Source: Sulfuricella sp.
Lineage (GTDB): Bacteria; Pseudomonadota; Gammaproteobacteria; Burkholderiales; Sulfuricellaceae
Assembly: GCA_028713975.1 (NCBI GenBank)
Contig: JAQTNE010000012.1
Span: forward strand, 16,308 to 80,307
Direction: 5' to 3'
DNA: 64,000 nucleotides
Of this stretch, positions 28,777 to 38,730 are shown piece after piece. Numbering within the stretch: position 1 is the first letter of the stretch; the number at the start of each line of letters is the position of its first letter. The position numbers were made by a program, and so were the translations under genes. The notes beneath the pieces were generated by a model. It saw only the letters and a list, made by a program, of their open reading frames with translations. It ran no database searches and had not been told where the DNA came from.

Positions 28777-30003
28777 TCAGGCTCCCTGCTCCAGGCCAAA
28801 CGCCTTGTGCAGCACGCGAACGGCCAGTTCCATGTATTTCTCGTCGATTACCACCGAGATTTTGATCTCGGAGGTGGAGATCATCTGAATATTGATCCCC
28901 TCTTCCGCCAATGTCCTGAACATGGTGCTGGCGATTCCCGCATGGGAGCGCATGCCGACACCGATCACGGAAACTTTGGCAATGCGGTCGTCGCCGGAAA
29001 TTTCGCGGGCGCCGATGTGGGACTGCACCCCTTTCAACACTTCCAGCGCTTTCTTGAACTCGTTGCGGTGGACGGTGAAAGTGAAATCCGTGGTGCCGTC
29101 TGCGCCGACGTTCTGGATTATCATGTCCACGTCGATATTGGCCTCGCCAACCGGCCCGAGGATCTGGTAGGCGATACCGGGGCGATCCGGCACACCCAGC
29201 ACGGTGATTTTGGCTTCATCGCGGTTGAACGCGATACCCGAAATAATTGCTTGTTCCATGTTGTCTTCTTCCTCAAAGGTAATCAGGGTGCCTTCGCCTT
29301 CGTCATCGAAGCTGGAAAGCACGCGCAGTTTGACTTTGTATTTGCCGGCGAACTCCACCGAACGGATTTGCAGGACTTTGGAGCCCAGGCTCGCCATTTC
29401 AAGCATTTCTTCGAAGGTGATGGTCTTGAGCCGACGCGCTTCCGGCACGACGCGCGGGTCGGTCGTATAAACGCCGTCCACGTCGGTATAGATCTGGCAC
29501 TCGTCGGCCTTCAGCGCCGCTGCCAGCGCCACGCCGGTGGTATCGGAGCCGCCACGGCCAAGCGTGGTGATGTTGCCCTTCTCATCCACGCCCTGGAAGC
29601 CCGCCACCACGACCACATAACCCGCATCCAGGTCGGCGCGTATGTTTTGTTCCTCGATGTCGAGGATGCGCGCCTTGGTATGGGCGTTGTCGGTGACGAT
29701 CTTGACCTGCGAACCGGTATAGCTCCTGGCTTTCAACCCCAGTTCCATCAGCGCCATGGACAGCAGGGCAATCGTCACTTGCTCGCCGGTGGAAAGGAGC
29801 ACGTCCATTTCACGCGAATCAGGGTTGGGCTGCACTTCCTTCGCCAGGGCAACCAGGCGGTTGGTCTCGCCACTCATGGCGGAAACCACGACGACAACCT
29901 GATGGCCAAGCATCTTGAATTTAGCTACACGCTGGGCGACATTCGCGATTCGCTCGGGGGTTCCGACCGACGTGCCGCCATATTTCTGAACAATCAGTGC
30001 CAT
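28777..30003 (-). CDS. lysC: Aspartate kinase
   Basis: 408 aa from [20 protein letters not shown]; the upstream in-frame extension is unconserved. It phosphorylates aspartate, the first step to lysine, threonine and methionine. The kinase domain holds [15 protein letters not shown] and [20 protein letters not shown]. Two C-terminal ACT domains (about 265-405, ending near [20 protein letters not shown]) indicate allosteric feedback by end products. Transcription probably continues into the two tRNA genes. Confidence 0.97.
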   Translation of the reverse strand: MALIVQKYGGTSVGTPERIANVAQRVAKFKMLGHQVVVVVSAMSGETNRLVALAKEVQPNPDSREMDVLLSTGEQVTIALLSMALMELGLKARSYTGSQVKIVTDNAHTKARILDIEEQNIRADLDAGYVVVVAGFQGVDEKGNITTLGRGGSDTTGVALAAALKADECQIYTDVDGVYTTDPRVVPEARRLKTITFEEMLEMASLGSKVLQIRSVEFAGKYKVKLRVLSSFDDEGEGTLITFEEEDNMEQAIISGIAFNRDEAKITVLGVPDRPGIAYQILGPVGEANIDVDMIIQNVGADGTTDFTFTVHRNEFKKALEVLKGVQSHIGAREISGDDRIAKVSVIGVGMRSHAGIASTMFRTLAEEGINIQMISTSEIKISVVIDEKYMELAVRVLHKAFGLEQGA

Positions 30004-30182
30004 TGCACACCTGCAAAAAATTAATGATTTTAATGCAATTACGGGAAGATGACGAGCCCATGACAATTTCCACCCTGTTTCCAGAATACCCGGCAGAAAA
30101 TAACTGGAACTTTATAAAGAATCAAATGTCATTAAATTTGTGTAATTTTAAATATAATCATGGTAGAATTTCACGCGTGCAG

Positions 30183-30197
30183 TAGGGGATTCCCCTA
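30183..30197. promoter_or_regulatory. Perfect palindrome upstream of the XRE regulator
   Basis: TAGGGGA-T-TCCCCTA, a 15-bp perfect palindrome about 50 bp before the ATG, just downstream of a TATAAT-containing AT-rich stretch (around 30155-30170). Its size and place fit an operator bound by the regulator itself. Binding is inferred. Confidence 0.45.
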
Positions 30198-30247
30198 GGA
30201 ACCAATAAGGGATTCAGGTAGGGCTTAACGATTAGGGTAAATCAATA

Positions 30248-30562
30248 ATGAACGCCAACGCAATGAAATTATTCGACAAAATATCAAACCCACGGGAAAT
30301 TCGGCGCAAGCTCGGGCTGAATCAACAAGAGTTTTGGACTCAGATCGGCGTTACGCAAAGCGGCGGTTCCCGCTATGAAAGCGGTCGCAACATGCCGAAG
30401 CCGGTGCGGGAACTGTTGCGCCTGGTGCATGTGGAGCAAATCGACCTGGCGCGGGTCAAGAAAGAAGATTTTGAAGTCATCAGCTTGATGAAGGCCGAGC
30501 ATTCGGATTTGTACAAAAACCTGAAAAAAGAAGTTCGCGCCAAGAATAAAAAAGCTGCCTGA
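30248..30562 (+). CDS. XRE-family transcriptional regulator
   Basis: 104 aa, beginning MNANAMKLFDKISNPREIRR. The helix-turn-helix (about 15-60) reads LGLNQQEFWTQIGVTQSGGS then RYESGRNMPKPVRELLRL, and a basic tail ends KNKKAA. A small DNA-binding protein with no sensor domain. The palindrome in its leader suggests autoregulation. It is divergent from lysC and convergent with the radical SAM gene. Confidence 0.85.
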   Translation: MNANAMKLFDKISNPREIRRKLGLNQQEFWTQIGVTQSGGSRYESGRNMPKPVRELLRLVHVEQIDLARVKKEDFEVISLMKAEHSDLYKNLKKEVRAKNKKAA

Positions 30563-30575
30563 GTCGAAGTTCGGC

Positions 30576-31427
30576 CTAACCGTTCAGCTTGACGGTAAGG
30601 CCCTTCGCCTCGATCTCCGCGGCGAAACTCAGCATCCATTCTTTCGGCAACGGCGACAGGCGCGCCGCCCCGGGTTGCATTGAGGGGCGTGCCAGGCCGT
30701 ATAACAGCACACCCTGCAACGGCACGCCTTCGGCCCGCAATTTTCCGATGAAATTCAGATAAGCATCGCGTTCCGCCTCTGCGGGAGGCTGCCCATCGAA
30801 GGCAAAAACGCAGGTTTGCAGCCAGGTCGGGCACAACCGCGCTGCTACGCCCAAATTTTCCTGTATTTTCTGTACCGTCTGGCGGCTGCCGTTGATCACG
30901 TGCAGGCCATCCACCGTGGCACTGTCCAACTTGAACCACACTTCCCCGCCAAGCTGCGCCATTTCCCGCAGTCCCGCCTTGACCTTAGGTCGCTGAATCA
31001 AGCTGCCGTTGGTAATCAGCACCAGCTTGATCTTCCCGATCAGGTCGAATTCCGTCATGATCTCGCCGATCAAGCCGATGACCCGATCAAATTCACCGGC
31101 GCTGGTCGGCTCGCCGTTGCCGGACAGGGCGATATCGTTGAGCCGCCGCGCCTCGACCGGCACCCGTTGCTGCATGAAATCGCCATGCAGCAATTCCCGC
31201 AGAAAACCGCGCAGTTCGCCCGCCAGCTTTTCCAGATCGACCGCCGGCGCGCTGCCGCGCTTGAGACCGGGAACCTGGCAATAGACGCAGCGCCAGTTGC
31301 AGGCATTGTTGGTATTGAGGTTGATGCCCACGGAAACGCCGCCGGCGCGGCGCGAGACCACCGGGTAAACATAGGTCAGGCCCGCACTGTCGCGGTCATG
31401 ATCGTGAACATTCAGCACATTGGACAT
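30576..31427 (-). CDS. Radical SAM protein, COG0731-like
   Basis: 283 aa from MSNVLNVHDHDRDSAGLTYV. The [4Fe-4S]-SAM motif CNWRCVYCQ (about 43-51, CxxxCxxC) and SGNGEPT, a radical SAM SAM-contact motif, are clear. It lacks features of QueE, MoaA or BioB that would allow a precise call. It is divergent from queD about 100 bp away, but nothing ties it to queuosine synthesis. Substrate unknown. Confidence 0.8.
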   Translation of the reverse strand: MSNVLNVHDHDRDSAGLTYVYPVVSRRAGGVSVGINLNTNNACNWRCVYCQVPGLKRGSAPAVDLEKLAGELRGFLRELLHGDFMQQRVPVEARRLNDIALSGNGEPTSAGEFDRVIGLIGEIMTEFDLIGKIKLVLITNGSLIQRPKVKAGLREMAQLGGEVWFKLDSATVDGLHVINGSRQTVQKIQENLGVAARLCPTWLQTCVFAFDGQPPAEAERDAYLNFIGKLRAEGVPLQGVLLYGLARPSMQPGAARLSPLPKEWMLSFAAEIEAKGLTVKLNG

Positions 31428-31525
31428 GTGCCGGATTTTAAGGCCTAGCCATCCGGGGCGCCAACACAATTCAACGCAATGGTATAATCCGCCCTGAATT
31501 GACCACTGCCCCAGGCACCCCAAAC

Positions 31526-31975
31526 ATGCTCGTCACGCGCAGACTCGAATTCGATGCAGGCCACCGCATCCCGCACCATAAAAGCCAGTGCCGCCATCTG
31601 CATGGCCATCGCTACGCCATCGAAATCAGCCTTTCCGGCAGCGTCATCAATACGCCCGGCGCATCGGAACAAGGCATGGTGATGGACTATTCCGACATCA
31701 AGGCCATCGCGCAGAAACACCTGATCGAGCCTTGGGATCACGCCTTTCTGGTGTATGCCGGCGACACTGTCGTCGTTGATTTCCTGGGGTCGCTCGAAGG
31801 CCACAAAACCGTCGTACTCGACTGCGTGCCTACCGCTGAAAACCTCGCTGCACTGGCATTCCGGATTCTCGAACCGGCCTATCGCGACACCTACGGCAAC
31901 AATCTGCGCCTGGAACAGGTGCGCATCTACGAAACCCCCAACAACTGGGCGGACGCGGTTAGAGGCCAGATTTAG
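31526..31975 (+). CDS. queD: 6-carboxy-5,6,7,8-tetrahydropterin synthase QueD
   Basis: 149 aa from MLVTRRLEFDAGHRIPHHKS; an in-frame start 27 nt earlier is weaker. The zinc-binding histidines are in AGHRIPHH and CRHLHGHRYAIEI, and the catalytic Cys is in HKSQCRHLHGH. It converts dihydroneopterin triphosphate to CPH4 on the route to preQ0 and queuosine. No queC, queE or queF is in the window. Confidence 0.93.
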   Translation: MLVTRRLEFDAGHRIPHHKSQCRHLHGHRYAIEISLSGSVINTPGASEQGMVMDYSDIKAIAQKHLIEPWDHAFLVYAGDTVVVDFLGSLEGHKTVVLDCVPTAENLAALAFRILEPAYRDTYGNNLRLEQVRIYETPNNWADAVRGQI

Positions 31976-32092
31976 AGCCTATTTCGATACAGTAGCGCCC
32001 GCAGCTCAACTGTGCATTGAACAGGAGATAACCGGATGTAAAGGTCTGCCTTGATAAACCACGGGTTAAGGTTATGATGAAATTGCGGCTGT

Positions 32093-34291
32093 ATGTATAT
32101 GAGTGATACGCCCATGGGTCTGTCAGGCAACCATTTATCCACCCGCATCGCCCTTGCCGGACTGGTTTTGATATTGGGTATGGCGCTGCTGCTGGTCACC
32201 TTGGTGGATCGCCACCAGCGGGAGAATTTGCTGGTCGAAAGCAGGGCGGAACTGGACGACAGCCTCCGGCTGTATGACACAAGGATGCGCCAGACCATCG
32301 AGACCCTGCGCCAGGATGTCTTGTTTCTCTCCCGAACGCCCCCCATTTCCGGCATCCGCCGTGCCAGCCAGAATGGCGGCATCGACCCGCTGGACACCAA
32401 TACCACCGAAAAATGGAAAGTGCGGCTACAGGAAATTTTCACTGCATTCTCCGATGCGCATCCCAATTATTTCAAGATTCGTTACATCGGGGTGGCTGAC
32501 GGCGGCAGGGAAATCGTCCGGATCGACCGCAAAAACGATCATGTCAGCGTGATGCCGGAAAACCGGCTCCAGCGCAAAGCCGACCGCGACTTCTTCAAGG
32601 CCGCCATAAAACTGCCCGAGAAAGGAATAGTTCTTTCCGAGATAAATTTCAACCAGGAATACGGGCGTATCGAAGAACCCCACATCCGCACCCTGCGCGC
32701 CCTCACGCCGGTTTACGCGCCGGATGGCAGCATCTTCGGCATGGTGGCCATCAATATGGATATGGGGGATTTGCTCGACACCGTCCCCATTACCCACCCA
32801 TCTTCGATAAAAAGTTATTTGACGAACGGGGAAGGTGATTACCTGGTTCATCCCGATCCAGGCCGGAGCTTCGGTTTCGAGCTCGGCAAAAAACGCCTGA
32901 TCCAGCAGGATATTCCTGAACTGGCCGCGCTATTCAAAGGCAACACGCCCGATCACTGGTCGTTGCGCCCCATTCAGACCTCAGCCGGTCTCGTACATGT
33001 TGCGGCTCAGCGCATACATTACGACCTGCGCCAGCCTGGGCATTTCATCGCGCTCGTCCACGTCATGCCGGACAGCGCCGTGAAAAAACAGATCGCGCCG
33101 GAGCGCCGTCAGGTCATTTTGATCGTCTTGATTTCAACCCTGTTGATAATTGGCCTGGGGTTTTTCATCATCAAGCGGTTGTTCCTGCCACTGCGCAATT
33201 TTACCGAGGCCGCCAACACCATAGCGGCGGGAAGCTATGACACCAGGCTACCCAAGGTGTCGGGCAGTGAAATCGGCGCCCTCGCAACCGCTTTCAGCGT
33301 CATGCAGGATCGCGTCAGCAAGCGCGAGCAGGACTACCAGCAGCTTACGGACACCCTGGAACAACGGGTAGAAGAACGCGCCACCGAGCTCGAAGCAAAA
33401 CAAGCCGATCTGAGCCTTGCTGCCAGCGTGTTCCATAACACCATGGAAGGCATCCTGATTGCCAACGCGGACAGCATCATTATCTCGGTCAACCCGGCTT
33501 TTACCGAAATTACCGGTTATAGCGCCGAGGAAGTGTTCGGTCATAAGCCCAGCATTATCCGTTCCAACCGCCATGGCCCGGAGTTTTATCGCGCGCTGTG
33601 GGATACCTTGTTGCGCGAGGGACACTGGCAAGGTGAAATCTGGAACCGGCGCAAGAATGGTGAGGCATTTCTGGCGCGACTGGTGATCAATCAAATTCTC
33701 GGCCCGGACGGCAAGCCGGCACGTTATGTCTCCGTATTCAACGACATTACCGAAATGCATCAAAAGAACGAACACATCCGCCATCAGGCCTTTCATGATG
33801 CGCTCACCGGCCTGCCCAACCGCGCACTCCTGCTCGACCGGATGAAACACAGCCTTGAAATCGCGCGGCGCGAAAATTACCACATCGGCCTGCTGTTCAT
33901 TGACCTGGATCGTTTCAAGCCCGTCAATGACACGCTCGGCCACAATATCGGCGATGCCTTGTTGCAGGAAGTGTCGCGCCGCCTGACGGGTTGCCTGCGC
34001 AGCGCAGACACCGTTGCCCGCATGGGCGGCGACGAATTTGTCATCATGATGGAGCGAACAGAGGACGTGGAAGACTGCGCGACCCTTGCGAAAAAAGTCA
34101 TTGCCACCCTATCTGAAACCATGACTGTCTGCGGCCACGATATCCAGATCGGCGCCTCTATCGGCATCGCCAGCTTCCCGAATGACGGCACGGATGCGGC
34201 GACCCTGATACAACACGCGGATGCCGCAATGTATAGCGCTAAATCTGCGGGACGAGGAATGTTCCGCTTTTTCCAACCGCCTCCCACATAA
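32093..34291 (+). CDS. Membrane diguanylate cyclase (Cache-HAMP-PAS-GGDEF)
   Basis: 732 aa. TM1 (about 17-40) and TM2 (about 340-362) bracket a periplasmic Cache-type sensor (about 41-338). A HAMP domain follows (about 362-415), then a coiled coil (about 415-445), a PAS domain (about 450-560, with TEITGYSAEEVFGHKPSIIR) and a GGDEF domain with the intact site ARMGGDEFVIMME and inhibitory RxxD site (RSAD) five residues upstream. It makes c-di-GMP in response to a periplasmic ligand. No EAL domain. The start could be either of two close ATGs. Confidence 0.93.
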   Translation: MYMSDTPMGLSGNHLSTRIALAGLVLILGMALLLVTLVDRHQRENLLVESRAELDDSLRLYDTRMRQTIETLRQDVLFLSRTPPISGIRRASQNGGIDPLDTNTTEKWKVRLQEIFTAFSDAHPNYFKIRYIGVADGGREIVRIDRKNDHVSVMPENRLQRKADRDFFKAAIKLPEKGIVLSEINFNQEYGRIEEPHIRTLRALTPVYAPDGSIFGMVAINMDMGDLLDTVPITHPSSIKSYLTNGEGDYLVHPDPGRSFGFELGKKRLIQQDIPELAALFKGNTPDHWSLRPIQTSAGLVHVAAQRIHYDLRQPGHFIALVHVMPDSAVKKQIAPERRQVILIVLISTLLIIGLGFFIIKRLFLPLRNFTEAANTIAAGSYDTRLPKVSGSEIGALATAFSVMQDRVSKREQDYQQLTDTLEQRVEERATELEAKQADLSLAASVFHNTMEGILIANADSIIISVNPAFTEITGYSAEEVFGHKPSIIRSNRHGPEFYRALWDTLLREGHWQGEIWNRRKNGEAFLARLVINQILGPDGKPARYVSVFNDITEMHQKNEHIRHQAFHDALTGLPNRALLLDRMKHSLEIARRENYHIGLLFIDLDRFKPVNDTLGHNIGDALLQEVSRRLTGCLRSADTVARMGGDEFVIMMERTEDVEDCATLAKKVIATLSETMTVCGHDIQIGASIGIASFPNDGTDAATLIQHADAAMYSAKSAGRGMFRFFQPPPT

Positions 34292-34559
34292 CAGGCAGCG
34301 CCACGGCGCGGGTGCGCTGTTCCGATCCGCCCGCAGCGGCGCACGCAACACGCATTCATTCAGGCCGCCGCTTGTAGACCGTCGAAAGCGGCATGCAAAT
34401 CCGCTGGGGTCATATCGAGGCGCTGGGTGCTCTGCTCATCCATAAACTGAATTATTCAGACGCCGCGATTGAACTTTAAATGACGGGAGTTCATGCAACC
34501 GAATGGCGCATGGAATACGCATTTCTGCACAGATGGAAAGCAAAACAGGATAGTGGGAC

Positions 34560-34647
34560 TGGCGGAAGGTGTGAGATTCGAACTCACGGATCCTTTCAGA
34601 TCGGCAGTTTTCAAGACTGCTGCCTTAAACCACTCGGCCAACCTTCC
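34560..34647 (-). tRNA. tRNA-Ser (anticodon TGA)
   Basis: 88 nt with a long variable arm. Acceptor GGAAGGT pairs with ACCTTCC, anticodon arm GCAGT-CTTGAAA-ACTGC (anticodon TGA), T arm GTGAGTTCGAATCTCAC, CCA encoded. It is divergent from the yccA-like gene. Confidence 0.96.
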
Positions 34648-34753
34648 GATGGCCGCCATGATACCGTTTGGCGGCACTATTGACCAGCGGTTGCAACTTT
34701 TATACAAGTTGCGTAGTCTTACCCATGTCTTTTTTGTAACGAGGAGTTAACTG

Positions 34754-35443
34754 ATGCAACCTGAACTGCAAATGCAGGCACAAACAACCGAACTGGCGCT
34801 TTCGGCCAACAAGGTTCTGCGCAACACTTACATGCTGCTTGGCTTGAGCATGGTTCCAACCGTGATCGGCGCAATGCTCGGCACCAGCATGAATTTCTCG
34901 TTCATGGCGCAAAGCCCGATTATGGGTTTCATCGTCATGATGGCGGTGATGTTCGGCCTATTCTGGGGTATCAGCAAGAACCGTGACAACGGCTTGGGTG
35001 TAGTTCTGCTGCTGGGTCTGACGTTTTTCATGGGCCTGATGTTGGGGCCGATTCTGCAAGTTGCACTGCATTTGAGGAACGGCGCCCAACTGATTGGCAT
35101 CGCAGCCGGCGGTACCGGCGTAATCTTCTTCTCTCTGGCGACGATCGCTACGGTGACCAAGAAGGATTTCAGCTTCATGGGCAAATTCCTGTTCATCGGG
35201 CTGATTCTGCTGATCGTCGCTTCGCTGGCCAATCTATTCTTCCAGATTCCGGTGATGCAACTGACCATTTCCGCAATCGCCGTGCTGATTTTTTCCGGCT
35301 TCATCCTGTTTGACGTGAGTCGCGTTGTGACCGGCGGGGAAACCAACTACATCATGGCGACCCTGGCAATTTACCTGGACATCTACAACCTGTTCGTCAA
35401 CCTGTTGCAGTTGTTGATGGCGCTTTCCGGCGAACGCGATTGA
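34754..35443 (+). CDS. yccA: Bax inhibitor-1/YccA family membrane protein
   Basis: 229 aa with seven predicted TM helices. The N-terminus MQPELQMQAQTTELALSANK and LRNTYMLLGLSMVPTVIGAM, plus the end TLAIYLDIYNLFVNLLQLLM, fit YccA, which in E. coli binds and modulates the FtsH protease. A clear terminator follows. Monocistronic by context. Confidence 0.9.
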   Translation: MQPELQMQAQTTELALSANKVLRNTYMLLGLSMVPTVIGAMLGTSMNFSFMAQSPIMGFIVMMAVMFGLFWGISKNRDNGLGVVLLLGLTFFMGLMLGPILQVALHLRNGAQLIGIAAGGTGVIFFSLATIATVTKKDFSFMGKFLFIGLILLIVASLANLFFQIPVMQLTISAIAVLIFSGFILFDVSRVVTGGETNYIMATLAIYLDIYNLFVNLLQLLMALSGERD

Positions 35444-35503
35444 TCACCTCGCCTGACTGGGAATCAGCGAATAACTGACAAGCCAATCAGGAAATGTTTC
35501 GAT

Positions 35504-35540
35504 AAGAGCCTGTATTCCCTAGAGGATTACAGGCTTTTTT
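35504..35540 (+). terminator. Terminator after the yccA-like gene
   Basis: AAGAGCCTGTA pairs with TACAGGCTTTT across a 13-nt loop, and the stem runs straight into TTTTTT. Confidence 0.85.
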
Positions 35541-35568
35541 ATTTATATTTTGGTGCGCAGTTTCAGGA

Positions 35569-36312
35569 TCAGCGCGACTGCGGAATGCTGCCCAGGACGT
35601 CACTGAACCGTGACGGCAGCGTACCCGCATCTTTTAGCCCGTGCATAACGTCCAGTATGTGAACCGCCTCCCACCTGGCCGGAAAGCCGCCCATTGCCTG
35701 AGCGATACCAATGACTTCGAGTACTTCTTCCGGCATAACATCGCTTCTGGTCAGCAGTTCGAAGGAGTGGAACCGTACAAGACGGCGCTTTCTAACCACC
35801 ATGCTCATGAGCAACGCAATGAGGTTGTAGAATTTCAGACTGGATTGTTTGCCGCTTGCACCCAGATGCGGCCATTCTTCGAACCGGGTCCAATGTTGCC
35901 CATAAGCATCGAATAGCAGGTACGTATCGTCGTCTGCCTGAGCGCGGATATATAACGCAATGGCATGAATAGTGTTCACAACCGCTTCCGGTGCCAGCGC
36001 TTTTCGTGCGCTGTCGATATGGGTCAGCGCGCAAACTTCGCATCCATCGACCACCGCAGCACTATAAATGAGCAATTCGCTCAAATACCGCTCCGTGGAA
36101 AACGCGCCGCGTGAGGTCAGTATGCGCGCCGAATCCAGCAACGCGTCGCCAAGTTCGACCCCTTTTTTTACCAGCTTGGCTGCGTTTTCATCTTTGGACA
36201 TGGTTTCTTCAGCATATTCTTGCAGCGCCATCAGCAGCGAATTGGAACCGCCCGCTATTGCATGGGCATCATGAAGGTCGAGACGACCGTAGCTATGTTC
36301 AGATCCGTTCAT
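35569..36312 (-). CDS. AhpD/carboxymuconolactone decarboxylase-like protein
   Basis: 247 aa. Residues about 90-115 (AVVDGCEVCALTHIDSARKA) carry the CxxC plus His-x3-Ala pattern of the AhpD-like superfamily, whose cysteines act in thiol-based peroxide reduction. The all-helical remainder (HSFELLTRSDVMPEEVLEVI) is consistent with that fold but longer than usual, possibly two repeats. No ahpC is adjacent. The biochemical role is inferred from the motif only. Confidence 0.65.
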   Translation of the reverse strand: MNGSEHSYGRLDLHDAHAIAGGSNSLLMALQEYAEETMSKDENAAKLVKKGVELGDALLDSARILTSRGAFSTERYLSELLIYSAAVVDGCEVCALTHIDSARKALAPEAVVNTIHAIALYIRAQADDDTYLLFDAYGQHWTRFEEWPHLGASGKQSSLKFYNLIALLMSMVVRKRRLVRFHSFELLTRSDVMPEEVLEVIGIAQAMGGFPARWEAVHILDVMHGLKDAGTLPSRFSDVLGSIPQSR

Positions 36313-36359
36313 GTCATATTCATCCGTGTAATTGATTGTAGCGGCGCAACTGCATTGCT

Positions 36360-37652
36360 TTATCGTTTCTCGAACAGCGCAATGGATTCGACGTGCGCCG
36401 TATGCGGGAACATGTTGACCACGCCGGCGGCTTTCAGCGCATAGCCCTTGTCATGCACCAGCGTCCCGGCATCGCGCGCCAGCGTGGCCGGGCTGCATGA
36501 CACGTAGACGATGCGCCGTGGTCCGTCCTCCGCCAATGCACCGATCACCTCGGCCGCGCCATCGCGCGGCGGATCGATCAGCATCTTGTCGAAACGCCCC
36601 AACTGCTTCAAGCCGGCGGCATCCGCCTCGAACAGGTTCGCCACGACGAACTGCGCGCGCGCCGACAGCCCGTTGTAATCCGCATTGGCCTGCGCGCGCC
36701 GCACCAGTGCGGCACTGCCTTCCACCCCCACCACATCGGCGCCGCGCCGGGCGATCGGCAGGCTGAAATTGCCCAACCCGCAGAACAGGTCGGCAACGCG
36801 TTCGCCCGGCTTCGGGTCGAGCAGGTTTATCGCGCGCCGCACCAGCACGCGGTTGATGTCCGGGTTAACCTGGGTGAATTCGGTAGGCTGGAACGGCATG
36901 ACGATACCGAAATCCGGCAGGGTATAGTTGAGTTCCGGCGCGTCCAGCGGATAAAAGGGATAAACCGTTTCTGGCCCTTTGGGTTGCAGGAAAAACTGAA
37001 CCCGGTGCTGGTCGGCGAAATTTCTCAGCAAGTCTTCATCCTGCTCGTCCAGCGGATCGAGAATACGCAACACCAGCGCGTCGACATCCTGGCCCAAGGC
37101 GAACTCGATTTGCGGCATCCGCTCACGGATCGAAAGCTGCTCGACCAGTGCGCGCAGCGGCATAAGCAGCGCGGAAATGCGCGGCGGCAAGACCTGACAG
37201 CGCTCCATGTCGGCGATGAAGCTGCTGCGTTTCTCGTGAAAACCCACCAGCACACGCTCTTTCTTGCGCACATACTTGACCGAGATCCTCGCCCGATGGC
37301 GGTAGCCCCAAGTCGGCCCGTAGATCGGGGGAAGAATCGCTTCCGCCTTCACCTTGCCGATGTGCCACAGATTGTCCTCCAGCACACGCTGTTTGGCGGC
37401 AACTTGAGCCGAGGCTTCCAGATGCTGCATGCTGCACCCGCCACACAGGCCGAAATATTCGCAGCCGGGGGTCACACGCATAAAGCTCGGCTTGAGGATC
37501 TTTATCGCCGTCGCCTGCTCATAGCTCGGCTTTTTCTTGAAAGTAGAATATTCCACCGTTTCGCCGGGCAGCGCGCCTTCGATGAAGATAGTCTTGCCTT
37601 CAACGTGGGCAACACCGCGCCCTTCGTGGTCGAGAGATTCAATAATGGTCAT
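36360..37652 (-). CDS. rlmD: 23S rRNA (uracil-1939-C5)-methyltransferase RlmD
   Basis: 430 aa from [20 protein letters not shown], the conserved TRAM-domain start; an upstream extension is not conserved. The [4Fe-4S] cysteines are in [17 protein letters not shown] with one earlier or later partner, the SAM site is [20 protein letters not shown], and the catalytic Cys is in [13 protein letters not shown]. It methylates U1939 of 23S rRNA. Confidence 0.95.
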   Translation of the reverse strand: MTIIESLDHEGRGVAHVEGKTIFIEGALPGETVEYSTFKKKPSYEQATAIKILKPSFMRVTPGCEYFGLCGGCSMQHLEASAQVAAKQRVLEDNLWHIGKVKAEAILPPIYGPTWGYRHRARISVKYVRKKERVLVGFHEKRSSFIADMERCQVLPPRISALLMPLRALVEQLSIRERMPQIEFALGQDVDALVLRILDPLDEQDEDLLRNFADQHRVQFFLQPKGPETVYPFYPLDAPELNYTLPDFGIVMPFQPTEFTQVNPDINRVLVRRAINLLDPKPGERVADLFCGLGNFSLPIARRGADVVGVEGSAALVRRAQANADYNGLSARAQFVVANLFEADAAGLKQLGRFDKMLIDPPRDGAAEVIGALAEDGPRRIVYVSCSPATLARDAGTLVHDKGYALKAAGVVNMFPHTAHVESIALFEKR

Positions 37653-37746
37653 GGGATTCAATTTAATTGGGCCGCTCAAAAAATAAACGAGCAAAGCCTG
37701 ACACCTAAAGTTTTTTTGGGGAGATGAACATCAATCGTCTCGGAGA

Positions 37747-38730
37747 TCAGGTAAAAGCGATGCCTGCATTTGCTGCTATTTTTCCCGCGAGCTTTTGAAA
37801 ATCCATATAGCAACTTCTGACTGCTTCAATATGAGCGCCAATTGCGCCGTCAGCTGATTTAAGGAAAAAAATCGGCTTGCGTGCCTCCATTGCCATTGGC
37901 ATTAAACTCCGATAGTGCTTGAGCAAAGAAAGGCAATATGGGTCTTCCGCTACAGCGGGCGAGGACTGAATTTCCTCATTCAGCACTGCATCGCGATAAA
38001 CACTGGGGATGCGATCCATCCACCGTTTATATGCCTTAACAGGGCGGCTATCGAGGATGCCATGCTGCATGACGATGTAGCCAATGGGTTGCATCGTACC
38101 TTTTGGCATCGGCAAATCAATCGGCGCCTTAATGAGAAGGTCGGCCCAAACGGTTCGCCATTCGCGCAAGGTTGGCCCCAAGTTCTTGAGACCTTGCAGA
38201 GAAAAGAGGTCTGGCGCTAGCGGCAGGCAAACCTGATCTGAGGCAATCAGCGCCGAGCGGTTGATGGCACCCAAGTTGGGGCCGACATCGATCAATACCA
38301 GTTCGGCACCATTATCTGCACCGTGTTGAACAAGGCGATGAAACGCAGTCATGGTGCGAAAGGCGGATTCATCACTTAGCTGACAGCTCGGCCAAGCAGC
38401 CGAAAGCTTGTCTTCAAAGCGCGATAGGCCCAGGTCGCCGGGAATGAGGCCGAGCTTTGCTGTGATCTGCTCCACGTGGGGTCGGGCAATATCGCCAGTA
38501 CCCCGTAAAATGGGGCGGATCGATCCGTACACCGTGTCAGGGTGTTCATCATCCGGCCACAAGCTTTCCAAGCGCTCCTCATTCAGAAACATGGCGGTGA
38601 GGTTGGCCTGCGGATCAAGATCGACGGCTAGCGTTTTGATCCCGTGGTCTGCGAACATCCACGCGAGGTGATACACAAGCGAAGTCTTGCCCACCCCGCC
38701 CTTGTTGTTAAAGAACGCAACGGTTTTCAT
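37747..38730 (-). CDS. ParA-family ATPase
   Basis: 327 aa starting MKTVAFFNNKGGVGKTSLVY, a deviant Walker A (KGGVGKTS) at about 10-17; Walker A' is LAVDLDPQANLTAMFL and Walker B is LVLIDVGPNLGAINRSAL. Large for a partition ParA, with an extra C-terminal ~100 residues (ILDSRPVKAYKRWMDRIPSV). It has a GGAGG site. Its ATG overlaps the stop of the AlbA_2-ATPase gene by 4 bp, so the two form one unit. No ParB gene or parS-like repeats are visible, arguing against plain partitioning. The pair interrupts core genes. Confidence 0.85.
   Translation of the reverse strand: MKTVAFFNNKGGVGKTSLVYHLAWMFADHGIKTLAVDLDPQANLTAMFLNEERLESLWPDDEHPDTVYGSIRPILRGTGDIARPHVEQITAKLGLIPGDLGLSRFEDKLSAAWPSCQLSDESAFRTMTAFHRLVQHGADNGAELVLIDVGPNLGAINRSALIASDQVCLPLAPDLFSLQGLKNLGPTLREWRTVWADLLIKAPIDLPMPKGTMQPIGYIVMQHGILDSRPVKAYKRWMDRIPSVYRDAVLNEEIQSSPAVAEDPYCLSLLKHYRSLMPMAMEARKPIFFLKSADGAIGAHIEAVRSCYMDFQKLAGKIAANAGIAFT

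Noticed and set aside
28807..30024. 405-codon + strand frame opposite lysC
   Set aside because: Mirror of aspartate kinase codons; His/Asp-rich, no motifs.
30576..31427. Calling the radical SAM protein QueE because queD is adjacent
   Set aside because: The CxxxCxxC spacing and SGNGEPT motif do not suggest QueE, the genes are divergent, and other queuosine genes are absent.
34360..34443. 27-codon minus ORF (MDEQSTQRLDMTPADLHAAF and on) after the cyclase gene
   Set aside because: No Shine-Dalgarno site and too short to judge; could be a gene fragment.
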